This document shows positions 34,777 through 43,672 of a stretch of DNA of 64,000 bases, in pieces. This DNA is from Bacillota bacterium (GTDB lineage Bacteria > Bacillota > Clostridia > Christensenellales > JAEXRW01). Position 1 is the first letter of the stretch. The number at the start of each line of letters is the position of its first letter. The stretch covers positions 62,001-126,000 of the forward strand of contig JAEXRW010000041.1 in the NCBI GenBank assembly GCA_023454175.1, written 5' to 3'. The position numbers and the translations under genes are program-made. The notes under the pieces were generated by a model that was given only the letters and a program-made list of their open reading frames with translations, was not told where the DNA came from and searched no databases.

Positions 34777-35409
34777 TCAGATCCGCCCCATCCGGCTCAC
34801 CGCAAAAGCGATATTCTGGACAAATAGCCCCGCCAATAGGTATATGGGTATCACAACATCTCTTTTGATACGTTTTTCTTTTATTCTCCGTATACACGGG
34901 ATATACCCCAGTAAGCAAACGGCCCATACTGCTGTCGTTACAATTTCCTGCGTCTGCAGTAAGGGCCATTCCGCGTTGATATATTCGTTCCCGTGCTGTC
35001 CCAGATACTGGATCGTCAGGGCAGTCCCTGCTATGATCAATACCAGCGCTACCAGGATATAAGAGTACATGCCCCGATTGTATTGACTCGTAAGTTTTTC
35101 AGTACAGTCTTTCTTTTCCAATTTGATAAGGCTTCTCACTTTGTTGATCCTGTCTTGACTACTCTGTATTGAGTGCTTTTTATCAATGATCACCAGGCCA
35201 AAGAACCCTACCCATATAAACATGGTAAGAAGCAGCCCGATCACTGCAGGTGAAAAGAGATATGCGCTTTCGAGAGAAAATATATTAGCCAGTGTGGAGA
35301 AAAACTGTACGATCGCCGTAACACCCAGTATCCCGATGATGATATAGATACACACCCTCAGCGCCTTGGAATTTTCATTAAATGCTGAATCTTTTTTGCC
35401 ATCCATCAT
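34777..35409 (-). CDS. hypothetical membrane protein, four to five helices
   Basis: This encodes 210 residues. The ATG at 35409 is preferred to a GTG at 35424; AAAGGTGG lies 11 nt upstream. Hydrophobic segments are near 20-45, 55-85, 120-145, 160-180 and 185-205. A basic cytoplasmic loop (IDKKHSIQSSQDRINKVRSLIKLEKKDCTEK) separates the second and third. No family is recognised. It lies between the glycerol kinase gene and the zinc-ribbon gene, all on the minus strand, with 43 bp to the latter. Confidence 0.65.
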   Translation of the reverse strand: MMDGKKDSAFNENSKALRVCIYIIIGILGVTAIVQFFSTLANIFSLESAYLFSPAVIGLLLTMFIWVGFFGLVIIDKKHSIQSSQDRINKVRSLIKLEKKDCTEKLTSQYNRGMYSYILVALVLIIAGTALTIQYLGQHGNEYINAEWPLLQTQEIVTTAVWAVCLLGYIPCIRRIKEKRIKRDVVIPIYLLAGLFVQNIAFAVSRMGRI

Positions 35410-35463
35410 AGGCGTGGGGTCCACCTTTCATCAAACTTGGGGGTTCCCCTGCAGGGCGTCCCT

Positions 35464-35500
35464 AATTCTCAATTCTCAATTTTCAATTCTCAATTATTTA
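35464..35500 (-). repeat. heptamer array over the glycerol kinase stop
   Basis: The units aattctc, aattctc, aattttc, aattctc and aattatt follow GGGGTTCCCCTGCAGGG. The TAA stop is 35498-35500. Confidence 0.75.
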
Positions 35501-36991
35501 CTCTTCTTCCCACCGCATGGATCTCGCCACAGCCTTCCGCCACCCCAGGTACTTCCGTTCCCGTTCCGCCTCGGACAGGTACGGCGTGAAGATCCGTTCG
35601 CTCTTCCAGATGCCCTTGATCTCGCTTTTGTCCTTCCATACCCCGTGCCCCAGCCCCGCCAGGAACGCAGCCCCCAGCGCCGTCGTTTCGATGTTCTTCG
35701 GCCGGTTCACGGCCACGCCCAGGATGTCGGACTGGAACTGCATCAAAAAGTTGTTCGCGCATGCCCCGCCGTCCACTTTCAGTTCAGATAATGGGATGCC
35801 CGAATCGCCCACCATCGCCTCGAAGATATCCTTGCTCTGGTATGCGATGGACTCCAGCGCCCCCCGCACGATGTGCTCCCGCTTCGTCCCCCGTGTTATC
35901 CCGCACAGGATGCCCCGCGCGTACATGTCCCAATACGGTGCACCCAGGCCTGTGAACGCAGGAACCAGGTACACCCCGCCCGCGTCGTGCACCGACGTCG
36001 CCAGGGCTTCCGTTTCCGAAGCCTTCTGGATCATGTGCAGCTCGTCCCGCAGCCACTGGATGGCCGCCCCGCCCACGAATACGCTTCCTTCCAGCGCGTA
36101 CTCCACGGAGCCTTGCCCGCACCCCCAGGCGATGGTGGTGAGCAGGTTGTTGCAGCTCGCTACAGGCGTGTCCCCTGTATTCATTAATATGAAGCAGCCC
36201 GTGCCGTATGTATTTTTGGCCTCCCCGGCATTGAAGCACGCATGCCCGAAAAGGGATGCCTGCTGGTCCCCCGCCGCCCCCGTAATGGGAAGTGATTTGC
36301 TAAATACCGAAGGATCTGCTGTACCGAACAAGCCGCTGGATGGCAATACCTCCGGTAGCATCTGCTTCGGGATGTCCAGCGCCGCCAATATCTCTTCGTC
36401 CCAGCGCAGGTTGTGGATATCATAGAGCATCGTCCGTGAGGCGTTGCTGTAGTCCGTGGCGTGCACCTTCCCGCCCGTCAGGTTCCAGATCAGCCACGTG
36501 TCGATCGTGCCGAAGAGCAGGTGCCCCGCCCGCGCCGCCTCCTGTGCGCCCTCCACGTTGTCCAGCATCCACTTGATCTTCGTCCCCGAGAAATACGCGT
36601 CCACCACCAGCCCCGTGCTTTCGCGGATGGGACCTTCCAGCCCGCTCCGTTTGATCCACTCGCACATCTGCGCCGTCCGCCTGCATTGCCACACGATGGC
36701 GTTGGCGATGGGTTTCCCCGTCCGCCTGTCCCACACCACCGTGGTCTCGCGCTGGTTCGTGATGCCGATGCAGGAGAAGTTGCCGATTCCACCGCATTGC
36801 TCGATGACCTTGCGCGCCGATTCCATCTGCGTCTCCCATATCTGCATCGGGTCATGCTCCACCCACCCCGGCTGCGGATAAATCTGCGGGAATTCCACCT
36901 GGTGGGAGCATACCGGGCTCCCCCCCTCGTCAAATGCGATGGCCCGCGAGCTCGTCGTCCCCTGGTCCAATGCCAGGATATACTTTCCCAT
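35498..36991 (-). CDS. glpK: glycerol kinase
   Basis: This phosphorylates glycerol to glycerol 3-phosphate at the cost of ATP. The 497 residues match the usual length. FGGY features are YILALDQGTTSSRAIAFDE (ATP site), NQRETTVVWDRRTGKPIANAIVWQCRR (glycerol contacts), GDQQASLFGHACFNAGEAKNTYGTGCF, and GGACANNFLMQFQSDILGVAVNRP (FGGY signature). The ATG at 36991 follows AAAGGATGAAGCGT; an ATG three codons earlier touches the ribosome site. No glycerol facilitator or G3P dehydrogenase lies in the window. A 412-residue lipoprotein gene ends 28 bp upstream on the same strand. Confidence 0.96.
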   Translation of the reverse strand: MGKYILALDQGTTSSRAIAFDEGGSPVCSHQVEFPQIYPQPGWVEHDPMQIWETQMESARKVIEQCGGIGNFSCIGITNQRETTVVWDRRTGKPIANAIVWQCRRTAQMCEWIKRSGLEGPIRESTGLVVDAYFSGTKIKWMLDNVEGAQEAARAGHLLFGTIDTWLIWNLTGGKVHATDYSNASRTMLYDIHNLRWDEEILAALDIPKQMLPEVLPSSGLFGTADPSVFSKSLPITGAAGDQQASLFGHACFNAGEAKNTYGTGCFILMNTGDTPVASCNNLLTTIAWGCGQGSVEYALEGSVFVGGAAIQWLRDELHMIQKASETEALATSVHDAGGVYLVPAFTGLGAPYWDMYARGILCGITRGTKREHIVRGALESIAYQSKDIFEAMVGDSGIPLSELKVDGGACANNFLMQFQSDILGVAVNRPKNIETTALGAAFLAGLGHGVWKDKSEIKGIWKSERIFTPYLSEAERERKYLGWRKAVARSMRWEEE

Positions 36992-37019
36992 ACGCTTCAT
37001 CCTTTATATTTGATCTCTT

Positions 37020-38258
37020 TCATTTGGCTTCATTGATGTTTGGGCCGATGGTGACCTTGCCATTTGCAAATTGGATAGGATATAGACTCCCGCTAATGAT
37101 GCTTTGCAGATATGCCTGGTCAGCAGTAATGGCGATTTGAACATTATCGATGAACGGGCTGTCAGAAAGCAGGTATAGCTTCCCCGTTGTGAAGTCATAA
37201 CCCAGCAGTCCTTTAAAGCCGTCGATCATTAATAGCCACCTGTCAAAAAGGGCATAATCAATGATATCCAGATTCGCGTCGATCAGGGTCTCCTTTTTGC
37301 CTGAGGATATGGAGCATACATTTACCATGCAGATATTATCATTGGTAGAATCATAGGGCTCGGTGAAAATGGCCTGGTCGCCCCGAACGACGAATTTTAT
37401 ATCCAGGGTATCTATTTCTCCAATGGGTTTGCTTGCGCCGGTGGCGATGTCAAGTTGGTAAAGCTCAGATATATCTTCATTTACATCATAACATTCGTAA
37501 TAAAATTTTCCTGCGTCATAATAAAGGACGGAAAAATAGCGGCTGTCGCTTTCTTCGAGTCTTTCCTCGTAGCTCCCATCTGTATTCATCCGTGCAAGGA
37601 CGGAGTGATACACTTTTCCCATTTCAACTTCTATTGTAAAATAAAGCTTGTCATTGATGAGCAGTAGAGCGTCGTAGAAATATTCTTTTTCTGCATACTG
37701 GGTGTCTTCAGCTGTCGGCAAACGGATAGGGCTTGTCCCGTCTTCTTTTACTTTATAGATATGGTCTTTTCCATTATCCGACCTGATCAGATAGACCCAT
37801 CCGTCTCTGTAATTCATGCGGGATGGTTTAAGTAAACCTAAAAAGTCACCGGAATTGATGAGTATATCTGTGTATTTGCTATCGCTGCCATCCGTATTTG
37901 CAAGGGACAAATGGCTCTCAAACAGGTTGCTGCCGTTTTTTGCGATTGTCTGGAATGCGATCCTGCCGCCCCATGCCGCTACTTCCGAGCCGGGGTACGC
38001 CCCCACCTTGTCCCAGTCGTACCACTTTTCCCCCAGCAGGCCCGGTATCGGTCCGTCTTTGATGACGGGTGCTGCGGTTTCAACAGGAGCAGATGTTGTT
38101 TGTATCGGGGAAGGAGTGGATTCAACAGGCGTTGCCGTAGCGGGCGTCGCGATCGTTGCAGCCGGTGCAGTTGGAAGGGTCGACCCCTGCTGCCCCGCAC
38201 ATCCTGCGAGTGATACGACGACCAGAAATGAAAAGATAAAGGCGATCATGCGTTTCAT
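37020..38258 (-). CDS. lipoprotein with beta-propeller-like body
   Basis: This encodes 412 residues. Residues 1-20 are a lipoprotein signal (MKRMIAFIFSFLVVVSLAGC), then a Thr/Pro/Ala linker to about residue 65. The body consists of repeated strand units such as WVYLIRSDNGKDHIYKVKEDGTS, KLYFTIEVEMGKVYHSVLARMNTDGS, KFYYECYDVNEDISELYQLDIATGAS. This is the pattern of DUF5050-type surface propellers that read like Kelch or WD repeats. It should be a binding protein on the cell surface. The ligand is unknown. glpK follows 28 bp downstream, so a link with glycerol metabolism is possible but unproven. Confidence 0.8.
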   Translation of the reverse strand: MKRMIAFIFSFLVVVSLAGCAGQQGSTLPTAPAATIATPATATPVESTPSPIQTTSAPVETAAPVIKDGPIPGLLGEKWYDWDKVGAYPGSEVAAWGGRIAFQTIAKNGSNLFESHLSLANTDGSDSKYTDILINSGDFLGLLKPSRMNYRDGWVYLIRSDNGKDHIYKVKEDGTSPIRLPTAEDTQYAEKEYFYDALLLINDKLYFTIEVEMGKVYHSVLARMNTDGSYEERLEESDSRYFSVLYYDAGKFYYECYDVNEDISELYQLDIATGASKPIGEIDTLDIKFVVRGDQAIFTEPYDSTNDNICMVNVCSISSGKKETLIDANLDIIDYALFDRWLLMIDGFKGLLGYDFTTGKLYLLSDSPFIDNVQIAITADQAYLQSIISGSLYPIQFANGKVTIGPNINEAK

Positions 38259-38426
38259 ACATGCACCCCCTGTTAAATATCACTTGTCCATTTTACCATA
38301 CCTTCCCATCCCTGCATACTCCCGTGTAATACAAAAAGCATGTGTATGCTCCGGCTTCGGCGCTATGTTTTTTTGATAGTTTGAATGCTGCTTTGGTGGT
38401 TCTCCGCCGCTGTCCGTTTCGAGCCC

Positions 38427-38454
38427 GTAGGGGCCGATGCCCACATCGGCCCAT
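38427..38454. repeat. GTAGGGGC hairpin, copy 3
   Basis: GTAGGGGCCGATG and CATCGGCCCAT pair. The stem differs from copies 1 and 2 but stays complementary. Confidence 0.6.
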
Positions 38455-38530
38455 TTACTCATTGCAATATGCAATTATCCTATCCATTCGGCCAAAACCT
38501 GAGGGGTTTTCTGCATACTCATAGCAATAC

Positions 38531-38562
38531 AAAAAGCCGGAGCTCTCCCTCCGGTCTGTTTC
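38531..38562 (-). terminator. terminator of the 91-residue gene
   Basis: On the minus strand ACCGGAG-GGAGAG-CTCCGGC is followed by TTTTTG. Confidence 0.65.
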
Positions 38563-38638
38563 GGGTATCGAAGCTTTCCAATTGTCCATTAACCAAAAGC
38601 ATGTATCTGCCTGGGTTTCTTTGCTTGATCGTTTCCTG

Positions 38639-38914
38639 CTATTGTGGTTGGCCGTCAAATTGCCCTTTGCCGTATTTGATGCCGCTCGGAAGCAGTTTGA
38701 TGGTAGAGTCCTTCAACTCCACAAAATCGAAATCCCTGAGATTTCTGATGGAAGGCATCGCATTGTTTTCAGACAGATTGGCTTCACTCAAAATATCCGT
38801 TACCTTGTGGCTGGCCGCATCAAATCCTTCATTTTTGTCTTCATCTTTCCAATGCCGGTATAGCACTTCGATGATTTTCAATTCTGTGTTTTGGATCCTG
38901 TCCTCTGTGTGCAT
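38639..38914 (-). CDS. small winged-helix-like protein, 91 aa
   Basis: The ATG at 38914 follows GAGGATGGGGAAC. The 91 residues are charged and helical, then strand-rich (IIEVLYRHWKDEDK...HKVTDILSEANLSENNAMPSIRNLRDFDFVELKDSTIKLLPSGIKYG). The pattern of three helices followed by a small wing (FVELKDSTIKLLPSGI) resembles MarR-like or replication-initiator-like winged helices. It could be a DNA-binding protein, but the family is not recognised. It stands alone, and its own terminator follows. Confidence 0.5.
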   Translation of the reverse strand: MHTEDRIQNTELKIIEVLYRHWKDEDKNEGFDAASHKVTDILSEANLSENNAMPSIRNLRDFDFVELKDSTIKLLPSGIKYGKGQFDGQPQ

Positions 38915-39238
38915 ATGTTCCCCATCCTCAATTTGTTGTTTCTTCTGTTTAGTAATATCTCCAAATCATAAATCAAGTCATTTTACTAGGATGCAATATT
39001 TGCCTTTTCACCATGCAAAAAGCCGGAGGTACATCCTTCCGGCCATCCAAATAATCATATCTATAAGTTTTCCTGAGTGTGCGGATATTCTCCATGCTTC
39101 ATAACACTGCTTTCCGGCAATCCAGAATGGCTTGAGACGAGGCGCGGTGCGGCTCAGGAGGGAGGTGTAGCCGGAGGCTACTCCGCACCGACTGAACGCA
39201 AGCCGCAACAAAGTATTCAAGGCATTCTGGGCAGCCGG
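38915..39238. repeat. intergenic region with two hairpins
   Basis: There is no gene. GCCGGA..TCCGGC with a T run on the minus strand (about 39017-39044) may be a terminator. At 39145-39190 a nested stem CGGTGCGG..GTAGCC-GGA-GGCTAC..CCGCACCG forms a strong cruciform. Confidence 0.55.
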
Positions 39239-40081
39239 TCAATCAGTAAATCCCATTGTCATCACGTCCGGATCGCTGGCCGTCCGCACATCCCTGTTCA
39301 GCGCGTCGATGGCCGCCATGTCCTCCTCGTCCAGAGCGAAATTGAATATATCCGCGTTCTCAAATATCCGCTCCCGGTGAACGCTTTTGGGGATGGCCAC
39401 CACGCCGTTCTGCCAGTGCCAGCGCAGCACCACCTGCGCCGGCGTCCTGCCGTGCTTTTCCGCCACGGGCAGGATGCCCGGCTCCTGGTCCAGCCTTCCG
39501 CGCAGGATGGGCCCCCACGCCTCCACCACGATGTCCTTTTCCGCGCAGTATTCCCGCAGCGGCCTGTGGCTGTACCACGGGTGCAGTTCCACCTGGTTCA
39601 CGGCGGGCATGGTGTCGCTCACGTCGATGAGTTTGTCCAGGTGCGGGATGTTGAAGTTGCTCACGCCGATGGCCTTGGCCCGCCCATCCGCATAGATCTT
39701 CTCCAGCGCCCGCCACGTCTCGTGCCGCCGCTTGTCGTTCTGCCCCGGCCAGTGGATGAGGTACAGGTCCACATAGTCCATGTCCAGCAGTTGAATGCTT
39801 TTATCGAAGGCCCGCATGGCCTTGTCATAACCGTGGTCGCCGTTCCACAGCTTGGTCGTGATGAAAAATTCGCTCCGCGGGATGCCGCTCTTTTTCACGG
39901 CCCGCCCCGTCTCCGCCTCGTTCTCGTAAAAGGCCGCGGTATCCAGGCTGCGGTACCCCGCCTCGATGGCATACGCGATGGATTCCTCCGTCTGTCCCGG
40001 GGGCACCTTGAATAGTCCGAATCCCAGTTTGGGCATCGTCACACCGTTGTTCAGCTTCACACGATCTGCTATGTTTTCCAT
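39239..40081 (-). CDS. aldo/keto reductase
   Basis: This is a monomeric NAD(P)H-dependent aldehyde/ketone reductase of 280 residues with a TIM-barrel fold. The tetrad is visible: Asp and Tyr in GYRSLDTAAFYENEAETG (about 46-60), Lys in FFITTKLWNG and His in DLYLIHWPGQ. Cofactor contacts include AIGVSNFNI and VAIPKSVHRERI. It starts at MPKLGFGLFKVPPG after a short leader, as in the YtbE/YvgN-like 2,5-diketogluconate/methylglyoxal reductases of Firmicutes. The ATG at 40081 has AAGGCGGA very close in front. It is monocistronic and divergent from the cupin gene. Confidence 0.92.
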   Translation of the reverse strand: MENIADRVKLNNGVTMPKLGFGLFKVPPGQTEESIAYAIEAGYRSLDTAAFYENEAETGRAVKKSGIPRSEFFITTKLWNGDHGYDKAMRAFDKSIQLLDMDYVDLYLIHWPGQNDKRRHETWRALEKIYADGRAKAIGVSNFNIPHLDKLIDVSDTMPAVNQVELHPWYSHRPLREYCAEKDIVVEAWGPILRGRLDQEPGILPVAEKHGRTPAQVVLRWHWQNGVVAIPKSVHRERIFENADIFNFALDEEDMAAIDALNRDVRTASDPDVMTMGFTD

Positions 40082-40254
40082 TCCGCCTTACACATCCTTG
40101 CTCTGAATTGGATACACTTCGCTTTAGCGCTTTATTATGCCTTGATTATACCACCATATTGTTGGATGTAAAAAGGAATCCGTGCTGTCCCGGATTCTTA
40201 TTTTTCTCTTTTTCTGGGATGTGTTAAAATGCCTTTAAAAGTGAGGTGTTCTAT

Positions 40255-40587
40255 TTGTCGATATTTCCTTCTCCGATAACGTCCCTTCCCCTGGCTGATA
40301 TCCCCCTGCCCGGCTGCACAGCGTATCTCTCGCAGGGGGAGGCGCAGCAGATCCTTTTCATGGAATTTTCCAATGACGTGGACCTGCCGTCCCACTCCCA
40401 CGCGGCACAGTACGGCATCGTGCTGGAGGGCCGCATCGACCTCACCATCGATGGTGAAGGCCATACCTATGTCAAAGGCGACCGGTACTTCATCCCCGCG
40501 GGCGTCGTTCATCATGGAAAGATACATGCCTGGTATGCCGATATCACGTATTTTGACCAGGCGGACAGGTACGGGATCAAAAAATGA
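40255..40587 (+). CDS. small cupin-domain protein
   Basis: This is 110 residues; TTG at 40255 is chosen because GAGGTG lies 7 nt upstream, while a GTG at 40246 overlaps that site. It is a single cupin barrel with motif 1 (DLPSHSHAAQYGIVLEG, about residues 44-60) and motif 2 (KGDRYFIPAGVVHHGKI). The His pair SHSH, a Glu and a late His can bind one metal. Such small cupins serve as sugar isomerase-like enzymes, dioxygenase-like enzymes or ligand sensors. It is divergent from the aldo/keto reductase, with which it may share a promoter region. Confidence 0.8.
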   Translation: MSIFPSPITSLPLADIPLPGCTAYLSQGEAQQILFMEFSNDVDLPSHSHAAQYGIVLEGRIDLTIDGEGHTYVKGDRYFIPAGVVHHGKIHAWYADITYFDQADRYGIKK

Positions 40588-40704
40588 TGCCTGCATCGTT
40601 CAGGTTTGATGAATCAATGGTTACCCTGTCCAGTAGTGTTTTATACTGGTTTTATTCCCGGTTTGTGATATCATATGTATGAATATGTATATGGGGGTGG
40701 TATC

Positions 40705-41415
40705 ATGGACACTGCTTTGGGTTCCAGGGAGTATTACCTCAAAGGCTCCTGGAGGCATTGGTTCTGGGCTGTCCTGGCCCTCTGTCTGGTTTCTTTCGTG
40801 TTGGGTCTCATCATCCGGGTGAAGTGGGATGAAGCCGCTGTATACCTGTTCGCTGGCCTCCAGAGCCTTTTGATCTGTGCCGTGTTTGCCGCGTTGTATC
40901 TGGTTTATGGCTTGAAGAACAAAGTCACGATTTTTAAGGTTTTGTTCATCCTCCTCGCCGCGTTGCAGCTGCCGCGGTTGGCCGCCCTTTTCTTCTCGGA
41001 TTCCTATGTTCTTTATATGCTGGTGTCCCATCACAGGGCGTTGTTTGCTGACGTTGTAAAGGTGCTGCCTTATTTCAATTACGCGATATCCGTTTTGAGT
41101 ATCGCTTTCTTCGTCATCGTCGCCTGTGTGCGGAAGGCCAATACGCTTTTGCGCGTGTCTTCCATCATAGCTGCTGCGGTTCTTTTGCTTGCGCTTTTGG
41201 TACCCGTTCTGCAGCTCGCTTTCGGTCAGGAACTTTACGGTAAACTCGGGCGGGAAGCTTACTCGTCCCTGTCTACGCTGGTATCCACGGTATTGGGATT
41301 TTTAAATTGGCTTTCGCTGATCTTTTTCCTCGCCGCCATGTCCTTCTCCAAAATGAAAGTCCAGGCCGGTTCACAAAAAGAGGTTGCAGCAAAGCCGGAT
41401 ACCGTAGTCATATAA
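40705..41415 (+). CDS. hypothetical membrane protein, seven helices
   Basis: This encodes 236 residues; the ATG at 40705 follows GGGGGTGG, and an ATG at 40675 lacks a site. Hydrophobic segments alternate with very short loops (WRHWFWAVLALCLVSFVLGLII, FAGLQSLLICAVFAALYLVYG, FKVLFILLAALQLPRLAALFF, FNYAISVLSIAFFVIVACV, SSIIAAAVLLLALLVPVLQLAF, VSTVLGFLNWLSLIFFLAAM). No family is recognised, and no charged or catalytic residue stands out in the helices. It is monocistronic; a plain intergenic region follows. Confidence 0.65.
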   Translation: MDTALGSREYYLKGSWRHWFWAVLALCLVSFVLGLIIRVKWDEAAVYLFAGLQSLLICAVFAALYLVYGLKNKVTIFKVLFILLAALQLPRLAALFFSDSYVLYMLVSHHRALFADVVKVLPYFNYAISVLSIAFFVIVACVRKANTLLRVSSIIAAAVLLLALLVPVLQLAFGQELYGKLGREAYSSLSTLVSTVLGFLNWLSLIFFLAAMSFSKMKVQAGSQKEVAAKPDTVVI

Positions 41416-41542
41416 AATGTAAGGGTGGCTGTAATCGACCTCTTGAGTCGTATGCAGCCGCCCCTCTATGTCATTTTTATAAGTTTTAACCGTGATTTCC
41501 ATTCCCGGCAGGGCGATTAAATCATGCCCGTAGGGCATTCCT

Positions 41543-41643
41543 CAATTCTTAATTTTTAATTCTTAATTCTTAATTACTTGACTCCATCCCGAAGGGATAC
41601 CGCAATTATTAACTATTAATTATTAATTATTAACTATATATTA
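41543..41643 (-). repeat. two heptamer arrays up to the ASKHA-protein stop
   Basis: The first (41543-41578) follows GCCCGTAGGGC; the second (41604-41641) follows ATCCCGAAGGGAT and runs into the TAG stop. The units are mostly aattctt, aattatt and aactatt. Confidence 0.75.
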
Positions 41644-43032
41644 GCTTTCGATGTCTCCAAAATACATGTGTTCCACATACTGCTCCATGAAGTACGCGTC
41701 CGTGGCCAGATCAACGGCCGTGCACATATCCCGTATCCGCATGATCTGCTCAATATTGTCCTTCCGCAGCGCCGCCAGCAGCGCCCCAGTCCCCGCCGCA
41801 TTCCCGATGGGCACGATCCGCTCCAGTGGCAATGGAGGCAGCAGTCCGATCTTCAGTGCGCTCTCCCGGTCCATGTAATTGCCAAATCCACCCGCCAGGT
41901 AGACGGTTTGGATATCGTCCACGGTTTTGCCTGCCTGCTTCAGCAGCGTCCGCACGCCTGCGGCGATGGCGCTCTTGGCCGGTTGCAGCATCCGGATGTC
42001 CTTCTGGGTGATATAGATTTTCCCTTCTTCGATGGCAAATGCCGGTTCCCCTTTATATTCCGAGTATAATGGATGCTCCTTCACGATCCTGCCCGTTTCA
42101 TCCAGCACACCGGTGTCCAGCATCACCGCCACCGCATCGATCAGCCCTGACCCGCAGATGCCCATGGCCGGTTCATCATTGATGGTGTCATATGCGATCT
42201 TTCCCTGTAGCGGATAGACCTTGTTGATGGCCCCCGCCACGCCCCCCGAGCCGAATTGGATCTGCGCCCCCTCGAAGGCCGGTCCCGCCGCCGTGGACGT
42301 GGTAAAAAAACCGTCTTTACCCCCCAGCACGATCTCCCCGTTGGTGCCGATGTCGATGAGCAGCGATAGTCCTTCCTTTTCGTGCATGCCCGATGCCAGC
42401 ACCGCCGCCGTGATGTCCCCGCCCACGAATGCCGATACGCACGGTGCGATATATATATCTGTATCGAGGTTTATTCCCAGTTGCTGCGGCGCATAATGCC
42501 TGCCGAAAAGCGACGCCGGGGCAAATGGGATCACGCCCATCCCCGTTGGGTCCTCCTTTGTGAAGAGGTGTTCCATCGTCGTATTGCCCGCGATGACCAC
42601 GCGGGTGATATCGGTCCTGCCATACCCCGCCTTTTCCGCGATGTCCAGGAAGGCGTTCAGTTGTGAGGCCACCGCCTCGTGCTGCGCCTCCAGCCCGTCG
42701 TCATGGTCCATGCAGTATTTGATACGGGAGATCACGTCCAGGCCAAATGGCACCTGTGCGTTGATGCGGGATACCGTCGTGATGATCTTCGAGTCTTTCA
42801 TGTCGCAGAGGTACGCCACCACCGTCGTCGTACCGATGTCGATGGCCAGCGCATACCCCTCCCCGTCCGCCTTGGGCAGGTCGCGCGAGGTATCCGTCAG
42901 GATGTGCATCTTCCCCGCCTGCTCCTCGCTCATCTTGTGCGCCTTGGACTTGTACTTGATGCACTCGTCAAAGGGGCACTTGCCGAAAAGGCACATCCCC
43001 GTGCAACTGTATTCCGGTTTAACCTCAGTCAA
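41641..43032 (-). CDS. RACo/RamA-type ASKHA ATPase, corrinoid-protein activator
   Basis: This is an ATP-dependent activator that reduces the cobalt of corrinoid proteins in methyl-transfer systems. The ASKHA core (DUF4445 type) shows LAIDIGTTTVVAYLCD (about residues 63-78), VVIAGNTTMEHL, LLIDIGTNGEIVLGG, GICGSGLIDAVA and YLAGGFGNYMD. A short N-terminal segment has four Cys (C-TGM-C-LFGK-C-PFDE-C), which could bind a metal or FeS cluster in place of the usual [2Fe-2S] ferredoxin domain. The start is uncertain: TTG at 43032 follows GGAG, but the frame stays open to 43098, into the end of the AT-rich DUF4279 gene. The corrinoid protein and DUF1638 gene lie upstream on the same strand. Confidence 0.85.
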   Translation of the reverse strand: MTEVKPEYSCTGMCLFGKCPFDECIKYKSKAHKMSEEQAGKMHILTDTSRDLPKADGEGYALAIDIGTTTVVAYLCDMKDSKIITTVSRINAQVPFGLDVISRIKYCMDHDDGLEAQHEAVASQLNAFLDIAEKAGYGRTDITRVVIAGNTTMEHLFTKEDPTGMGVIPFAPASLFGRHYAPQQLGINLDTDIYIAPCVSAFVGGDITAAVLASGMHEKEGLSLLIDIGTNGEIVLGGKDGFFTTSTAAGPAFEGAQIQFGSGGVAGAINKVYPLQGKIAYDTINDEPAMGICGSGLIDAVAVMLDTGVLDETGRIVKEHPLYSEYKGEPAFAIEEGKIYITQKDIRMLQPAKSAIAAGVRTLLKQAGKTVDDIQTVYLAGGFGNYMDRESALKIGLLPPLPLERIVPIGNAAGTGALLAALRKDNIEQIMRIRDMCTAVDLATDAYFMEQYVEHMYFGDIES

Positions 43033-43060
43033 GTCACTCAACTCCACTAGATAAAATAAC

Positions 43061-43504
43061 TCATTTAACTTCAGGTATCCCTGTGCAGTAAATATCAAGT
43101 CCCAATGAAATATGTAGATTTGATAGCCTTTGCATCAGCATATGGTCTACTTCTAATCCGGCCTGAACACTATTTGAAAATACTCCGCAGAATAGATCAA
43201 ACTTATAGCCTCTTTTAAATAGCTCATGAAGCGAGTTCTGTGAAGGTTCTAATTTATCTAATATATTCATCACGTGATCTTCAAAGCTTACATCATTTTG
43301 TAGCTCTGATTCCAATGCCCATAAGCCCTTATCAAAGGGTGAATACTCCACGATTTTGCCCTTTTTTGTGTGTCCGATATGATGGTCGCCTTTTTTATGA
43401 GATAGTGTTGGTTCAATATTTAGTAACTTTGATATTTCATCAGGAACAAGTTCATCGCTCATGATACGAAATGCTGTTTTATAATGAACCGTCTTGCTGT
43501 TCAT
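43061..43504 (-). CDS. DUF4279 family protein, AT-rich
   Basis: This encodes 147 residues with the layout of DUF4279 proteins. YKTAFRIMSDELVPDEISKLLNIEPTLSHKKGD opens the domain. WALESELQNDVSFEDHVMNILDKLEP, FDLFCGVFSNSVQAGLEVDHMLMQRLSNLHISLGLDIY follow. The function of this family is unknown; some members act as immunity-like proteins. AT-rich composition contrasts with the corrinoid genes on both sides, so it seems an insertion into that cluster. Its stop lies 29 bp before the chosen start of the ASKHA gene. Confidence 0.8.
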   Translation of the reverse strand: MNSKTVHYKTAFRIMSDELVPDEISKLLNIEPTLSHKKGDHHIGHTKKGKIVEYSPFDKGLWALESELQNDVSFEDHVMNILDKLEPSQNSLHELFKRGYKFDLFCGVFSNSVQAGLEVDHMLMQRLSNLHISLGLDIYCTGIPEVK

Positions 43505-43560
43505 TGGTCTACCTCAAAAAACTCATTTACTTTGATGATCATGAAGTAGGCCCTGCCCTT

Positions 43561-43610
43561 GGCTCCCTCAGATGAGGGAGCTGCCGCCGCAGGCGGCTGA
43601 AGGAGGGATT
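43561..43610. repeat. CTCCCT/AGGGAG two-hairpin repeat
   Basis: GGCTCCCTC-AGAT-GAGGGAGC and GCCGCC-GCA-GGCGGC, closing with GAAGGAGGGATT. Confidence 0.7.
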
Positions 43611-43635
43611 TAATATCCCCCGCAGGGCTTACCGC

Positions 43636-43672
43636 AATTGTACATTATCCATTATAAATTATACATTAATTA
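43636..43672 (-). repeat. heptamer array (ATTGTAC variant) over the DUF1638 stop
   Basis: The units attgtac, attatcc, attataa, attatac and attaatt keep the 7-bp period with a different base pattern. They end at the TAA stop (43670-43672). Confidence 0.7.

Larger units (their letters stand above)
38259..38638. other. intergenic region with GTAGGGGC hairpin and terminator
   Basis: There is no gene. The GTAGGGGC copy (38427-38454) and the terminator of the 38639-38914 gene (about 38531-38562) are the only structured parts. Confidence 0.5.
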
